DNA of 64,000 nucleotides from NCBI RefSeq assembly GCF_003385395.1, contig NZ_QNUG01000006.1, forward strand, positions 61,983 to 125,982. Reading direction: 5' to 3'. Of the stretch, positions 43,982 through 52,401 are shown piece by piece (within the stretch, counting starts at the first letter, position 1; every line of letters begins with the position of its first letter). Under the pieces are notes generated by a model. It made no database searches. It was not told the DNA's origin and saw only the letters and a program-made list of their open reading frames with translations. The translations under genes and the position numbers were made by a program. Origin of the DNA: Epilithonimonas hispanica (GTDB lineage: Bacteria > Bacteroidota > Bacteroidia > Flavobacteriales > Weeksellaceae).

Positions 43982-44828
43982 TTATTTCTTGGTATAGTTA
44001 TAAATTTTTCCGTCGTTTCCGAATTTTGGATAAGTATAATCTGCATCATAAATCATACTCAATATTCCTGCTCCAAACTCATTATGATGATATTTTTCTC
44101 CATTAATAATCATTGAAACCGAATAATCTTCTTTCGTATTATAAGATGTGATAGCGTGACTTCCCGCACTATCACCACCGTGTTCAAAAGAAACCTGATT
44201 GTAAAACGGAACAGCCATTATTCCTAATCCAAAATTCATAGGTTTTTTAGGATTTGGCAACATCTTGTCTAGCGTTTCTTTTTTCAAAAACTTTCCATCG
44301 AATAAAGCATTAATGAAAAGATTCAAATCATTAGGCGTTGAAACAATGTCGCCTAGACAAAATCTTCAACTTCTACCCATTTTCCGTCTTGGTTCTCGTA
44401 AGATTTGAAAACATTAGTTTGATTGTCAAGAACTGAAAAAGTGTTTTTCAGATTAGCTTTGCTGGTGATGTAATGTTCTCCTGCGTAATCTCCTAGACCA
44501 CTTTTGTGAGTTAAAAGATTTTCGATTGTGATTTTGTCAGCATTTGGAGCATCTGGATAATATTAGGAAAGTTTGTCGCTGAGGTTCAGTTTTCCTTTTT
44601 CTACTTGTTGCATCAACATAATTGAATAATTTGCTAATGGAACCAACTTGATATCTGGTATTAGAATCCCATTTTACATTAGGCAATTGATCTTGACCAA
44701 AGTTTATTCAGAATCAGAGGGAGTTTTATCGCGCCAAGATCGATTTCTCCTTGCCAAGAACCCGTTAAGTCTTGGGCGTAAAAAGTCTGTGCTAATAAAA
44801 TCAGCACCAATAAAAATTTGGTTTTCAT
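43982..44828 (-). pseudogene. decayed serine hydrolase (beta-lactamase superfamily)
   Basis: The minus strand begins with a good signal peptide and start (MKTKFLLVLILLAQTFYAQ, then DLTGSWQGEIDLGAIKLPLI), but the frame breaks soon after. Further pieces appear in other frames: YQVGSISKL (the SxxK region), VEKGKLNLSDKLS followed by a stop codon, ITIENLLTHKSGLGDYAG, KWVEVEDFV followed by a stop, and finally an intact C-terminal stretch from NDLNLFINALFDG to KIYNYTKK. Stretches between blocks are also missing. It was the last gene of the DUF2089 operon (16 bases after the YIP1-like gene). Confidence 0.85.
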
Positions 44829-44843
44829 AGAATTATATTTTGT

Positions 44844-45413
44844 TTAAAGTATAGTTTGACTAAAGATTGTTAATATTAATGAAACCACTGCAAAGAGTAC
44901 AATATGTTGCCACTTTTTGATATTTGTAGCCGTTTTGAATCCATTATAGTAGAGTACGAAACTGTAAATCATAAATGGTAAAGTTGCTAATGCAAAAACT
45001 GTAACAACGATCAGGTTGATTGTTTCTATTTGATTTGGGTTGCCGGCGCTTTTCGTAATACTTTCAGTTGCATTTTTCAAAAAAGACATTCCGGAAATTG
45101 GCATTATCAAGATCATAGGAATGGTACAAATCAAAACAGTATTGATAATATCGATAATTCTTGTTCTGTTATTAAGGAATTTAGCAAGAATAAAAATAAC
45201 GATGATTGCCAAAATATAACTCAAGGTGTTGATTTTCAAAACATCCCAAATTGTTTGGTTTTCTTCCAAATGAGAAAGGTGAAAAATACTGTCATTCACA
45301 TTTCCGGCATAATAACAACCAAAGATGTTCAGAATGAAAAATAGTATTCCTGTAATCAGGAGGTTTTTCTCATCATATTTTTCAAACGGATTAAAAATAG
45401 TTTTCCAGGTCAT
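44844..45413 (-). CDS. YIP1-like integral membrane protein
   Basis: 189 residues with five predicted membrane segments (for example GILFFILNIFGCYYA, YILAIIVIFILAKFL, VLICTIPMILIMPI, VVTVFALATLPFMIY, IVLFAVVSLILTIF) after a short cytoplasmic N-terminus ending FEKYDEKN. Resembles the YIP1 family. Function unknown. It is three bases downstream of the PH-domain gene and belongs to the DUF2089 regulator operon. Confidence 0.72.
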   Translation of the reverse strand: MTWKTIFNPFEKYDEKNLLITGILFFILNIFGCYYAGNVNDSIFHLSHLEENQTIWDVLKINTLSYILAIIVIFILAKFLNNRTRIIDIINTVLICTIPMILIMPISGMSFLKNATESITKSAGNPNQIETINLIVVTVFALATLPFMIYSFVLYYNGFKTATNIKKWQHIVLFAVVSLILTIFSQTIL

Positions 45414-45416
45414 AGT

Positions 45417-45821
45417 TTATTCTTTTACATTAATATTTGGATTAATTTTCAGAAGTTCATTTTTGAATTCTTCGAAGTTTTTTGGAGAGATTACGATGCT
45501 ATTATTTCTGTAATAGATTTCAACTCTTCCAATAACGCTCGGAGCCGGTGAAGAAAGTTGATTCCAGGTTTTTTCTATTTTGTAGATTTCTTTCACATCA
45601 ATTTTTGTGGTTCCAAAAATCGAATTTTTGATATAGAAAAACTCTTGGTCTAATTTATATTTGATTGAAAAACAAAGACCTAAAACCAATCCAAAAATTA
45701 TCATTGAAAATGTCAGAGCTTTCCAATTATGTTTTAAAATTTCTTGATAAGTTGAAAAAATCATTACCACAAAAACGAAAAGCAATAATTCCCAACCGAC
45801 TCTTACAGGAATGTTTTTCAT
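45417..45821 (-). CDS. membrane protein with bacterial PH-like domain
   Basis: 134 residues. Two N-terminal membrane helices (VGWELLLFVFVVMIFS and LTFSMIIFGLVLGLCF), then a small beta domain: FFYIKNSIFGTTKIDVKEIYKIEKT, SSPAPSVIGRVEIYYR, IVISPKNFEEFKNEL. This fits the bacterial PH-domain (DUF1200-like) proteins. Second gene of a four-gene operon (five bases after the regulator). Role unknown; such proteins often accompany membrane-directed regulators. Confidence 0.75.
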   Translation of the reverse strand: MKNIPVRVGWELLLFVFVVMIFSTYQEILKHNWKALTFSMIIFGLVLGLCFSIKYKLDQEFFYIKNSIFGTTKIDVKEIYKIEKTWNQLSSPAPSVIGRVEIYYRNNSIVISPKNFEEFKNELLKINPNINVKE

Positions 45822-45826
45822 CGTTT

Positions 45827-46093
45827 TCAGTTTTGAAGTTTTTTTACTCTTTCGATGAGATCATCCATTTTGTTTCTCATCGTCGGGTAGGAGAGTTCTG
45901 CTTGTTTCGCCATTTCTTTGATGCTTCCGCTGGAAAGAAAAAAGTTGAGGACAAACTCCTGCTCTTCTCTATTCAGTTTCAAAAGAGTAGGAAGTTCATA
46001 ATCACCATTCACTTGAGTTGCGCAAGATGGACAAGTCATTTGGCTAACATTAAGCGTATGGTCACAACTTGGACAGATGATAGGAAGTTTCAT
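45827..46093 (-). CDS. DUF2089-type zinc-ribbon/HTH regulator
   Basis: 88 residues: a zinc ribbon (ICPSCDHTL and MTCPSCATQ, two CxxC knuckles) followed by a helix-turn-helix (FLSSGSIKEMAKQAELSYPTMRNKMDDLIERV) that reads like a sigma-region-4 fold. First gene of an operon of membrane proteins. A TACATTTG box on the minus strand (46120-46113) lies 20 bases before the start, next to a long palindrome. It likely autoregulates. Confidence 0.82.
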   Translation of the reverse strand: MKLPIICPSCDHTLNVSQMTCPSCATQVNGDYELPTLLKLNREEQEFVLNFFLSSGSIKEMAKQAELSYPTMRNKMDDLIERVKKLQN

Positions 46094-46112
46094 TAATTTT
46101 AATTTTGTTTTA

Positions 46113-46166
46113 CAAATGTAATAATTATTTTAATAAAATTAAAAATAATTTTAATTTTATTAAAAT
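46113..46166 (-). promoter_or_regulatory. DUF2089 operon promoter with perfect 18-bp palindrome
   Basis: The -7 box TACATTTG (minus, 46120-46113) is followed upstream by a perfect inverted repeat: ATTTTAATAAAATTAAAA (46127-46144), four bases, and the exact complement (46149-46166). It covers the -33 position. The transcript would start past it, so it acts as DNA and not as a leader hairpin. Confidence 0.7.
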
Positions 46167-46187
46167 CAATCTTGATTTATAGTCATA

Positions 46188-46216
46188 AAAAAAACTCTCA
46201 ATGAAGAGAGTTTTTC
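46188..46216 (-). terminator. terminator of the acyl-CoA carboxylase gene
   Basis: AAAAACTCTC / GAGAGTTTTT, six-base loop, T tract on the minus strand. Confidence 0.75.
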
Positions 46217-46234
46217 AATTATTGTATTTTTAAT

Positions 46235-47863
46235 TTAAACTTGAATCACTCCAAGATTAAATTTTTCCGTAATTGGAGAATGGTTAGCTGCTTCTATTCC
46301 CATACTAATCCATTTTCTGGTATCTAGAGGGTTGATAATTGCGTCTGTCCAAAGTCTTGCTGCGGCGTAAGTTGGCTGGATTTGTTTGTTGTAATCTTTC
46401 AGGATTTTATCAAGAATTTCTTTTCTTTCTTCTTCCGAAATTTCCTTTCCTTGTTTTTTAAGCGAAGATTCTTGGATTTGCAATAATACGTTTCCTGCTT
46501 GGGATCCGCCCATAACCGCTAATTCTGCCCACGGCCAAGCAACAATTAATCTTGGATCATAGGCTTTCCCGCACATCGCATAATTTCCTGCGCCATAAGA
46601 ATTTCCTGTAATCACCGTGAATTTTGGAACCACAGAATTAGAAACTGCATTTACCATTTTTGCGCCGTCTTTTATAATTCCGCCGTGTTCGGATTTGGAA
46701 CCCACCATAAAACCTGTAACATCCTGAAGGAAAACCAACGGGATTTTTCTCTGATTACAGTTAGCAATAAAACGTGTTGCTTTATCTGCAGAATCGGAAT
46801 AAATCACACCTCCAAATTGCATTTCACCTTTTCCACTTTTGACTAATTTTCTTTGATTGGCAACAATTCCCACGCTCCAACCGTCGATTCTTGCGGTTGC
46901 ACAAATAATACTTTTCCCATAATCGGGTTTATATTCTTCATATTCTGAATTGTCGACCAGACATTTGATGATTTCAAAAGTGTCATATTGTTCAGATCTT
47001 TCAGCTGGCATTATACCGAAAATATTGTCAGGGTTTTCTTTTGGAGGAAAACTTTCGGTTCTGTCAAATCCAGCTTTGTTGTAATCACCAATAGATTTCA
47101 GGATAGTTTTAATTCTATCCAAAGCATCTTTGTCGTTTTTAGCTTTATAGTCGGTAACGCCAGAAATTTCGCAATGTGTGGTTGCGCCTCCAAGTGTTTC
47201 GTTATCAATATTTTCGCCAATTGCGGCTTTTACAAGATAGCTTCCGGCTAAAAAGATGCTTCCGGTTTTGTCTACAATCATAGCTTCATCGCTCATAATT
47301 GGGAGATATGCGCCACCAGCGACACAACTTCCCATTATCGCAGAAATCTGAATAATCCCAGACGAACTCATTTTGGCGTTGTTTCGGAAAATTCTTCCAA
47401 ACATCTCTTTATCTGGGAAAATCTCATCCTGCATTGGTAAGAAAACTCCGGCAGAATCAACTAAGTAAATAATTGGTAAACGGTTTTCCATGGCAATTTC
47501 CTGTGCTCTTAGATTTTTCTTCCCAGTAATTGGAAACCAAGCACCAGCTTTTACAGTGGCATCGTTTGCAACTACAATACATTGTTTTCCAGATATATAT
47601 CCCATCATCACAACTACGCCGCCAGCAGGACAACCACCTTGGTCTTCGTACATCTCGTAACCAGCAAATGCTCCAATTTCTATAGAATCAGAATTTTTAT
47701 CAAAAAGATATTCCAATCTTTCTCTTACAGTCAATTTACCTTGATCTCGCTGTTTTTGAAGTGCTTTTTCACCTCCGCCCAACTTGATTTTTGCCAAGAG
47801 TTTTTTGGTGTCAGAAAGTTTCAGTTTGTTGATGTCCTCTCTTTTATTGAATTCTAAATCCAT
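46235..47863 (-). CDS. acyl-CoA carboxylase, carboxyltransferase (beta) subunit, MCC-like
   Basis: 542 residues, a biotin-dependent carboxyltransferase. N-terminal GGGEKALQKQRDQGKLTVRER, the acyl-CoA-site segments PAGGVVVMMGYISGKQ and KAGAWFPITGKKNLRAQEIA, LVDSAGVFLPMQDEIFPD, GSCVAGGAYLPIMSDE and the C-terminal MGGSQAGNVLLQI match methylcrotonyl-CoA carboxylase beta more closely than propionyl-CoA carboxylase. This suggests leucine degradation. The biotin-carboxylase alpha subunit is not in the window. Confidence 0.87.
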   Translation of the reverse strand: MDLEFNKREDINKLKLSDTKKLLAKIKLGGGEKALQKQRDQGKLTVRERLEYLFDKNSDSIEIGAFAGYEMYEDQGGCPAGGVVVMMGYISGKQCIVVANDATVKAGAWFPITGKKNLRAQEIAMENRLPIIYLVDSAGVFLPMQDEIFPDKEMFGRIFRNNAKMSSSGIIQISAIMGSCVAGGAYLPIMSDEAMIVDKTGSIFLAGSYLVKAAIGENIDNETLGGATTHCEISGVTDYKAKNDKDALDRIKTILKSIGDYNKAGFDRTESFPPKENPDNIFGIMPAERSEQYDTFEIIKCLVDNSEYEEYKPDYGKSIICATARIDGWSVGIVANQRKLVKSGKGEMQFGGVIYSDSADKATRFIANCNQRKIPLVFLQDVTGFMVGSKSEHGGIIKDGAKMVNAVSNSVVPKFTVITGNSYGAGNYAMCGKAYDPRLIVAWPWAELAVMGGSQAGNVLLQIQESSLKKQGKEISEEERKEILDKILKDYNKQIQPTYAAARLWTDAIINPLDTRKWISMGIEAANHSPITEKFNLGVIQV

Positions 47864-48157
47864 AAGGTTTTCTTTGGGCTTAAAGATAAAATTTTTTGAT
47901 TGATACTAAAATAAGATTCAATATTGTTTTTCTTAGAGTAAACTCATCCAATATAATAATCTGAATATTTTATCGTTAGAGGTTTAGAATAAGATGAATT
48001 TTAGTTAGTTTATGTTTATTTTTAATAAGTTTTCTTATTAAGAGATCCGTATAGTTTTATACGGATTTTTTATATTATTTGTATTTCAAATCTAATTCTT
48101 ATAGATAAATGTCCCTTTTTTATTCTAATTTTGCAAATTGAAAAATCGATAGTTCTA
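47864..48157. other. gene-free interval before the EamA gene
   Basis: 294 AT-rich bases between divergent genes. It contains two tandem hairpins with a T tract on the plus strand (48022-48072) but no plus-strand gene upstream of them, and then the TAATTTTG box (48126-48133) of the EamA gene. Confidence 0.65.
48022..48072 (+). terminator. orphan terminator-like double hairpin
   Basis: TTAATAAG-TTTT-CTTATTAA (48022-48041), then ATCCGTAT / ATACGGAT (48045-48066) followed by six T. The nearest upstream gene is on the other strand and points away. Confidence 0.6.
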
Positions 48158-49057
48158 ATGAAGAATTCTTATTTGCTGAGGTTGCATTTTATTGTGTTTT
48201 TGTGGGGATTCACAGCTATTTTGGGAAAATTGATTTTGGCGGAGGCTCAGGTTCTTGTATTTTACAGAATGTTGTTTGCTGCAATCTTTCTTTATTTCTA
48301 TTTAAGATTAGTAAAAAAAGAAAGCATCAAAGTTTCTAAGAATTTATTATTCAAATTAATTGGAATTGGAAGTGTAATGGCTTTTCACTGGCTGTTCTTT
48401 TTTCAATCTATTAAGGTTTCTAATGTTTCCATCGCTTTGTCTTGTCTTTCTTTATCAACGTTATTTGCAGCATTGATAGAACCTTTGGTTTTCAGAAGAA
48501 AGCCAGATTGGACAGAGATTATCATTGGAGTCATTATTGTGGTTTGTATTTCTTTAATCTTCAATGCGGAACTTAAATATAAGGAAGGAATCATCTACGG
48601 AATTTTATGTGCACTTTTTGGAACCATTTTTTCTGTTTTTAATGGAAAAATTTTTGGCAAAACCAGTTCAGGAAATATTATTTTTTATGAGATCGCAGGA
48701 GGTTGGTTGGTTATCAGTTTGTTTTTTCTTTTTACAGGACAAATTTCGTCTATCAGCGAAATAAGTTATACAGATATTGCGTTAGTATTATTGTTGGCTT
48801 CTGTCTTTACGGCTTATCCAATGTTTGAAAGTGTTAAATTGATGAAGTTCATTTCCCCTTTCACATTGATTTTGACAGTAAATCTTGAACCAGTTTACGG
48901 GATTATCTTAGCTTTTTTTATCTTTGGAGCATCAGAGCATATGAGTCCTATTTTTTATGGCGCTTCTTTTATAATGATTGCCTCGATTGTAGTGAATGGA
49001 ATTATAAAATCGAAAAGAAAAAAAGAAGTTGCAATTACAGATTCAGAATCTCTGTAA
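48158..49057 (+). CDS. EamA-family (DMT superfamily) exporter
   Basis: 299 residues from MKNSYLLRLHF. Ten membrane segments in two EamA repeats. The start is fixed by a TAATTTTG box at 48126-48133, which overlaps an earlier in-frame TTG. Export of metabolites or amino acids is usual for the superfamily; substrate unknown. The next gene begins 10 bases after its stop. Confidence 0.88.
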   Translation: MKNSYLLRLHFIVFLWGFTAILGKLILAEAQVLVFYRMLFAAIFLYFYLRLVKKESIKVSKNLLFKLIGIGSVMAFHWLFFFQSIKVSNVSIALSCLSLSTLFAALIEPLVFRRKPDWTEIIIGVIIVVCISLIFNAELKYKEGIIYGILCALFGTIFSVFNGKIFGKTSSGNIIFYEIAGGWLVISLFFLFTGQISSISEISYTDIALVLLLASVFTAYPMFESVKLMKFISPFTLILTVNLEPVYGIILAFFIFGASEHMSPIFYGASFIMIASIVVNGIIKSKRKKEVAITDSESL

Positions 49058-49067
49058 ACACTTGTTA

Positions 49068-50150
49068 ATGAAAAGAATTTTATTTTTTTTACTGATTATT
49101 TTGGCCCAATTTTCTGATGCTCAAATCATCAGAAAGTATTCTAATGAATTCCTGAATATCGGTGCTGGAGCTAGAGGTCTTGCAATGGGAGGTGCTGTAG
49201 TTTCTAACCAAGATGACGTCTATTCTCCAATGTGGAATCCTGCTGGTCTGATGAAAATAGATCAGGATTGGCAAGTAGCTGCGATGCATGCAGAATACTT
49301 TGAGTCGATTGCCAAATACGATTATCTTTCCTATGCCAAACCTTTGGATTATGGAAATGGTGTTTTTGCCATTTCATTAGTGAGATTAGGTGTAGATAAT
49401 ATCCTTAATACAACTCAATTAATCGATTCTGAAGGTAATATTGATTATGATAAAATCAGTTCCTTTTCCACAGCAGATTATGCTGCTCTTTTTTCATACG
49501 CTTTTCATCCCAACGGAAATCAAAAATTGGACGTTGGTGCAACCGCAAAAATAGTTTACCGAAATATTGGGAAGTTTGCAAGTGGCTATGGATTTGGATT
49601 TGATGTTGGTGCAATTTACCATACAGATACAGATTGGAATTATGGATTTATGCTAAGAGATGCGACTACAACAGTCAATTTCTGGACAATTAATCAGGCA
49701 GAATTATCAACAGTCGTGAATGGAGAAGAATTTAATCCAGCTCCTGCGGATAAGATGGAAATCACAATGCCGAAACTTAATGTCGGTATTAGCAAAACCT
49801 TTGAATTCAATAGAGATTTGAAATTATTACCAGAAGCTGGCGTTAATATAGATTTTGCAAAAACTGCAGCTTTAATTTCTACAGATTTTGCAAGTATCAC
49901 ACCTTATGCAGGTGGAGAATTGATTTTCCAAGATATGATTTTTGTGAGATTAGGTTTCAATAGATTTCAAACGATTTCTGACATCGAGGATCTTAAAAGA
50001 AAAGTATCTTTCCAACCAAGCGCAGGGATTGGAATCAAATATAAAGGCTTAACTTTGGATTATGCCATCACCAATTCTGGAATTGGTGGTTCCAATTTTT
50101 ACTCCAATTTCTTCTCTTTGAAGTTGGATATGCAAGGCTTCAGAAATTAA
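49068..50150 (+). CDS. PorV/PorQ-family outer-membrane beta-barrel protein (PorV2-like)
   Basis: 360 residues. Signal peptide MKRILFFLLIILAQFSDAQ, then the family N-terminus NIGAGARGLAMGGAVVSNQDDVYSPMWNPAGL (in two blocks), and alternating beta strands to the end. This is FadL-like and related to the PorV shuttle of type IX secretion; classical PorV has a different N-terminus (TGVPFL...), so this is rather a PorV2/PorQ-type paralogue. Likely co-transcribed with the EamA gene. Confidence 0.82.
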   Translation: MKRILFFLLIILAQFSDAQIIRKYSNEFLNIGAGARGLAMGGAVVSNQDDVYSPMWNPAGLMKIDQDWQVAAMHAEYFESIAKYDYLSYAKPLDYGNGVFAISLVRLGVDNILNTTQLIDSEGNIDYDKISSFSTADYAALFSYAFHPNGNQKLDVGATAKIVYRNIGKFASGYGFGFDVGAIYHTDTDWNYGFMLRDATTTVNFWTINQAELSTVVNGEEFNPAPADKMEITMPKLNVGISKTFEFNRDLKLLPEAGVNIDFAKTAALISTDFASITPYAGGELIFQDMIFVRLGFNRFQTISDIEDLKRKVSFQPSAGIGIKYKGLTLDYAITNSGIGGSNFYSNFFSLKLDMQGFRN

Positions 50151-50175
50151 TAATATTATTTATAACTTCGTTATT

Positions 50176-50925
50176 ATGAAAAAAATATCCATTTTCTTAT
50201 CCGTTATTTTTCTTGTATTAATAAAGGCTCAAACAGTTTCCGATTACAAATACATTTTGATTCCACAAGAATTCAATGATTTCAAAGACAACAAAGATTA
50301 TGGATTAGGTATTATCATGGAAAAATCTTTGAAAGGAAAAAAGTATGTTGTTCTTTCTGAAACCAAAACAAGTTGGCCAGCAGAGGCACTTACGAATCCT
50401 TGTAAAGTATTAGCAACAGACGTTCTGAATGATAAAAGTATGTTCAGAAACAAAATTATTTTGAATTTTAAAGATTGTAATAATCAAGTTGTTTTTACAG
50501 AAAAGGGTAGTAGTACAATTAAAGAATTCGAGCCTGGCTTTCAAGATGCTTTGAAACAAGGTTTGGCTAAAGTTCCTATTTCAAATCCTAGTGCGACAAT
50601 AGAAAAAATAGCAGAATCAAAGCCTGTTGAAGAAATTAAAAAGGTGGATGATGTAAAAGTTGCTCAATCTCCAGCAGCGCAAAAATATAAGAACGGAAGT
50701 TTGAGTTTGCAAAGGATTCAAATTGATAATAGTCAATTTATCTTGGTAGATGGAAACAGTTCTGTTCCTTTTGCAACGTTCAGAGCGACAACCAAGCAAG
50801 ATGTTTTTCGAGTAAAATTAGCCTCTGGTGTTTCTACAATTGGTTATTATGAAAACGGAAATATTGTCATCGAAATTCCAAAAAACAATGATGAATTTTC
50901 TAAAGAAGTTTTCTCAGTAAATTAA
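50176..50925 (+). CDS. exported hypothetical protein
   Basis: 249 residues. Signal peptide MKKISIFLSVIFLVLIKAQ, an N-terminal domain with a Cys pair (NPCKVLATD and FKDCNNQVV) that could form a disulfide, a Lys/Glu/Ala/Pro linker (~145-170), and a C-terminal small beta domain (RIQIDNSQFILVDGNSSVPFATFRAT). It follows the PorV/PorQ gene by 25 bases and precedes a terminator. Function unknown. Confidence 0.7.
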   Translation: MKKISIFLSVIFLVLIKAQTVSDYKYILIPQEFNDFKDNKDYGLGIIMEKSLKGKKYVVLSETKTSWPAEALTNPCKVLATDVLNDKSMFRNKIILNFKDCNNQVVFTEKGSSTIKEFEPGFQDALKQGLAKVPISNPSATIEKIAESKPVEEIKKVDDVKVAQSPAAQKYKNGSLSLQRIQIDNSQFILVDGNSSVPFATFRATTKQDVFRVKLASGVSTIGYYENGNIVIEIPKNNDEFSKEVFSVN

Positions 50926-50948
50926 TTTCCACAATTATCGAATATAAT

Positions 50949-50978
50949 AAAAGCTCCAAATGTTGGAGCTTTTTTCAA
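50949..50978. terminator. bidirectional terminator after the PorV/PorQ unit
   Basis: AAAAGCTCCAA / TTGGAGCTTTT, loop ATG, followed by T; convergent with the peroxiredoxin gene. Confidence 0.85.
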
Positions 50979-51000
50979 TTAGAACTAGAAAAATTTGACC

Positions 51001-51636
51001 TTACTTATTAGGTTGTGGAGTATATCTCAAATATGGTTTTATAACTTTCACGCCTTTTGTAAATTTCTTCTCGGCATCTTCCTGCGATACAGCTGGTGGA
51101 ATTATCACATCTTCTCCATCTTTCCAATCAACTGGCGTTGCAACCCCATAACCATCTACGAGTTGTAAAGAATCCAAAACTCTCAGGATTTCTGTAAAGT
51201 TTCTTCCTGTAGAAGCGGGATAAGTGATGATGAGTCTTACTTTTTTATTGGGATCAATAATTAATAATGATCTTACAGTCAGAGTTGCGCTCGCATTCGG
51301 ATGGATAAAATCGTATAATTCTGAAACTTTTTTGTCCTGATCTGCAATAATCGGGAATTCAACTTCTGTATTTTGAGTTTCATTAATATCGGAGATCCAA
51401 CCTTTATGATTGTCAATTCCGTCAACGCTTAACGCTAAAACTTTTGTATTTCTTTTATCGAATTCTGGTTTCAGTTGTGATGTTTTTCCCAATTCAGTTG
51501 TACAAACGGGTGTATAATCTGCTGGATGTGAAAATAAAATTCCCCAGGAATCTCCGAGAAATTCGTAAAAATTAAGATTTCCTAAACTGCTTTCTGCATT
51601 AAAATCCGGAGCGGTATCGCCAAGTTTTATAGACAT
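51001..51636 (-). CDS. 1-Cys peroxiredoxin (Prx6 type)
   Basis: 211 residues. Peroxidatic C45 in HPADYTPVCTTELG, the supporting Arg in LTVRSLLIID, and the long C-terminal extension (VDWKDGEDVIIPPAVSQED) of the Prx6 subfamily. No resolving cysteine is visible, so reduction needs a small thiol; bacillithiol is available in this organism. Cytosolic reduction of peroxides. Confidence 0.93.
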   Translation of the reverse strand: MSIKLGDTAPDFNAESSLGNLNFYEFLGDSWGILFSHPADYTPVCTTELGKTSQLKPEFDKRNTKVLALSVDGIDNHKGWISDINETQNTEVEFPIIADQDKKVSELYDFIHPNASATLTVRSLLIIDPNKKVRLIITYPASTGRNFTEILRVLDSLQLVDGYGVATPVDWKDGEDVIIPPAVSQEDAEKKFTKGVKVIKPYLRYTPQPNK

Positions 51637-51726
51637 AATATTTACATTTTTTGATTAATGAATAACAAATTTAATATAAAAAATTTAATTCATACTAATT
51701 TAGTATTATTTATTTTTAGTCACAAA

Positions 51727-51762
51727 AAAAACCACAAATTCTGTGGTTTTACTTTTTTTGTG
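51727..51762 (-). terminator. terminator of the DUF-less lipoprotein gene
   Basis: AAAACCACA / TGTGGTTTT nested within CACAAAAAAA / TTTTTTTGTG; T tract on the minus strand. Confidence 0.7.
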
Positions 51763-51771
51763 AGGTTGGGG

Positions 51772-52287
51772 TTACAATGTTCCAACTTTGCTTTCATCAA
51801 TATTGTATTTAGCAATAATCTCCTCGTAAGACAATTTTTTTAAATCTTCCAAGGTAGCGTTTTTTCCATATACCGCTGGAACTAACACCACTCTGAATGT
51901 TTGGTTATTCAAATATTGCGGAGTTGTACTAAGATCATAAGTTCCTCCGGCATAAATCATAAAATCATTCTTAGAGAAATCAAAATCATAATCTAATTCT
52001 CCCTGATCTAAATAAAGTGTTCTTGGGATTTGTTGCCAAACTGGAGCATTGCCAGATGTTCCTGTTTGTCTGAATATAACAACATAATCTTGATCCAACA
52101 TTGGATTGTTAAAATTCTGACCATAATGCCATCCCAAGTCATTATTATAAGAAAAATTAACATTTCTAAGGTCATATACAGCAGGATAATCCACATCTAC
52201 TTGTACATAAACATCATCGTCATCCTTACAGCTGAAGATAAATAAGCTACCAACTAACAATAATAAAAGGGGCAAAAACTTTTTCAT
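51772..52287 (-). CDS. lipoprotein of unknown function
   Basis: 171 residues. Lipobox in LLLVGSLFIFSCKDDDD (Cys 20), followed by an acidic run typical of surface-exposed or outer-membrane lipoproteins in this phylum. The mature part is beta-rich (YDLRNVNFSYNNDLGWHYG, FRQTGTSGNAPVWQQIPRTL). Similar small proteins are common in Chryseobacterium; no function is known to me. Monocistronic. Confidence 0.75.
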   Translation of the reverse strand: MKKFLPLLLLLVGSLFIFSCKDDDDVYVQVDVDYPAVYDLRNVNFSYNNDLGWHYGQNFNNPMLDQDYVVIFRQTGTSGNAPVWQQIPRTLYLDQGELDYDFDFSKNDFMIYAGGTYDLSTTPQYLNNQTFRVVLVPAVYGKNATLEDLKKLSYEEIIAKYNIDESKVGTL

Positions 52288-52401
52288 AGGTATAAATATT
52301 TTACGTTAAAATTTAATTACAAATTACAGACCATAAAAATAGCTAATTTCCGTGGAATTAATATCTTTATGGAAACTTTCTGAATTTTAGATTTTCAAAA
52401 T

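Noticed and set aside
46235..47863. Propionyl-CoA carboxylase beta subunit
   Set aside because: Local motifs fit methylcrotonyl-CoA carboxylase better, but without the alpha subunit nearby the exact substrate is left open.
49068..50150. Classical PorV of type IX secretion
   Set aside because: The N-terminus lacks the TGVPFL-type segment of PorV; only membership of the wider PorV/PorQ family is supported.
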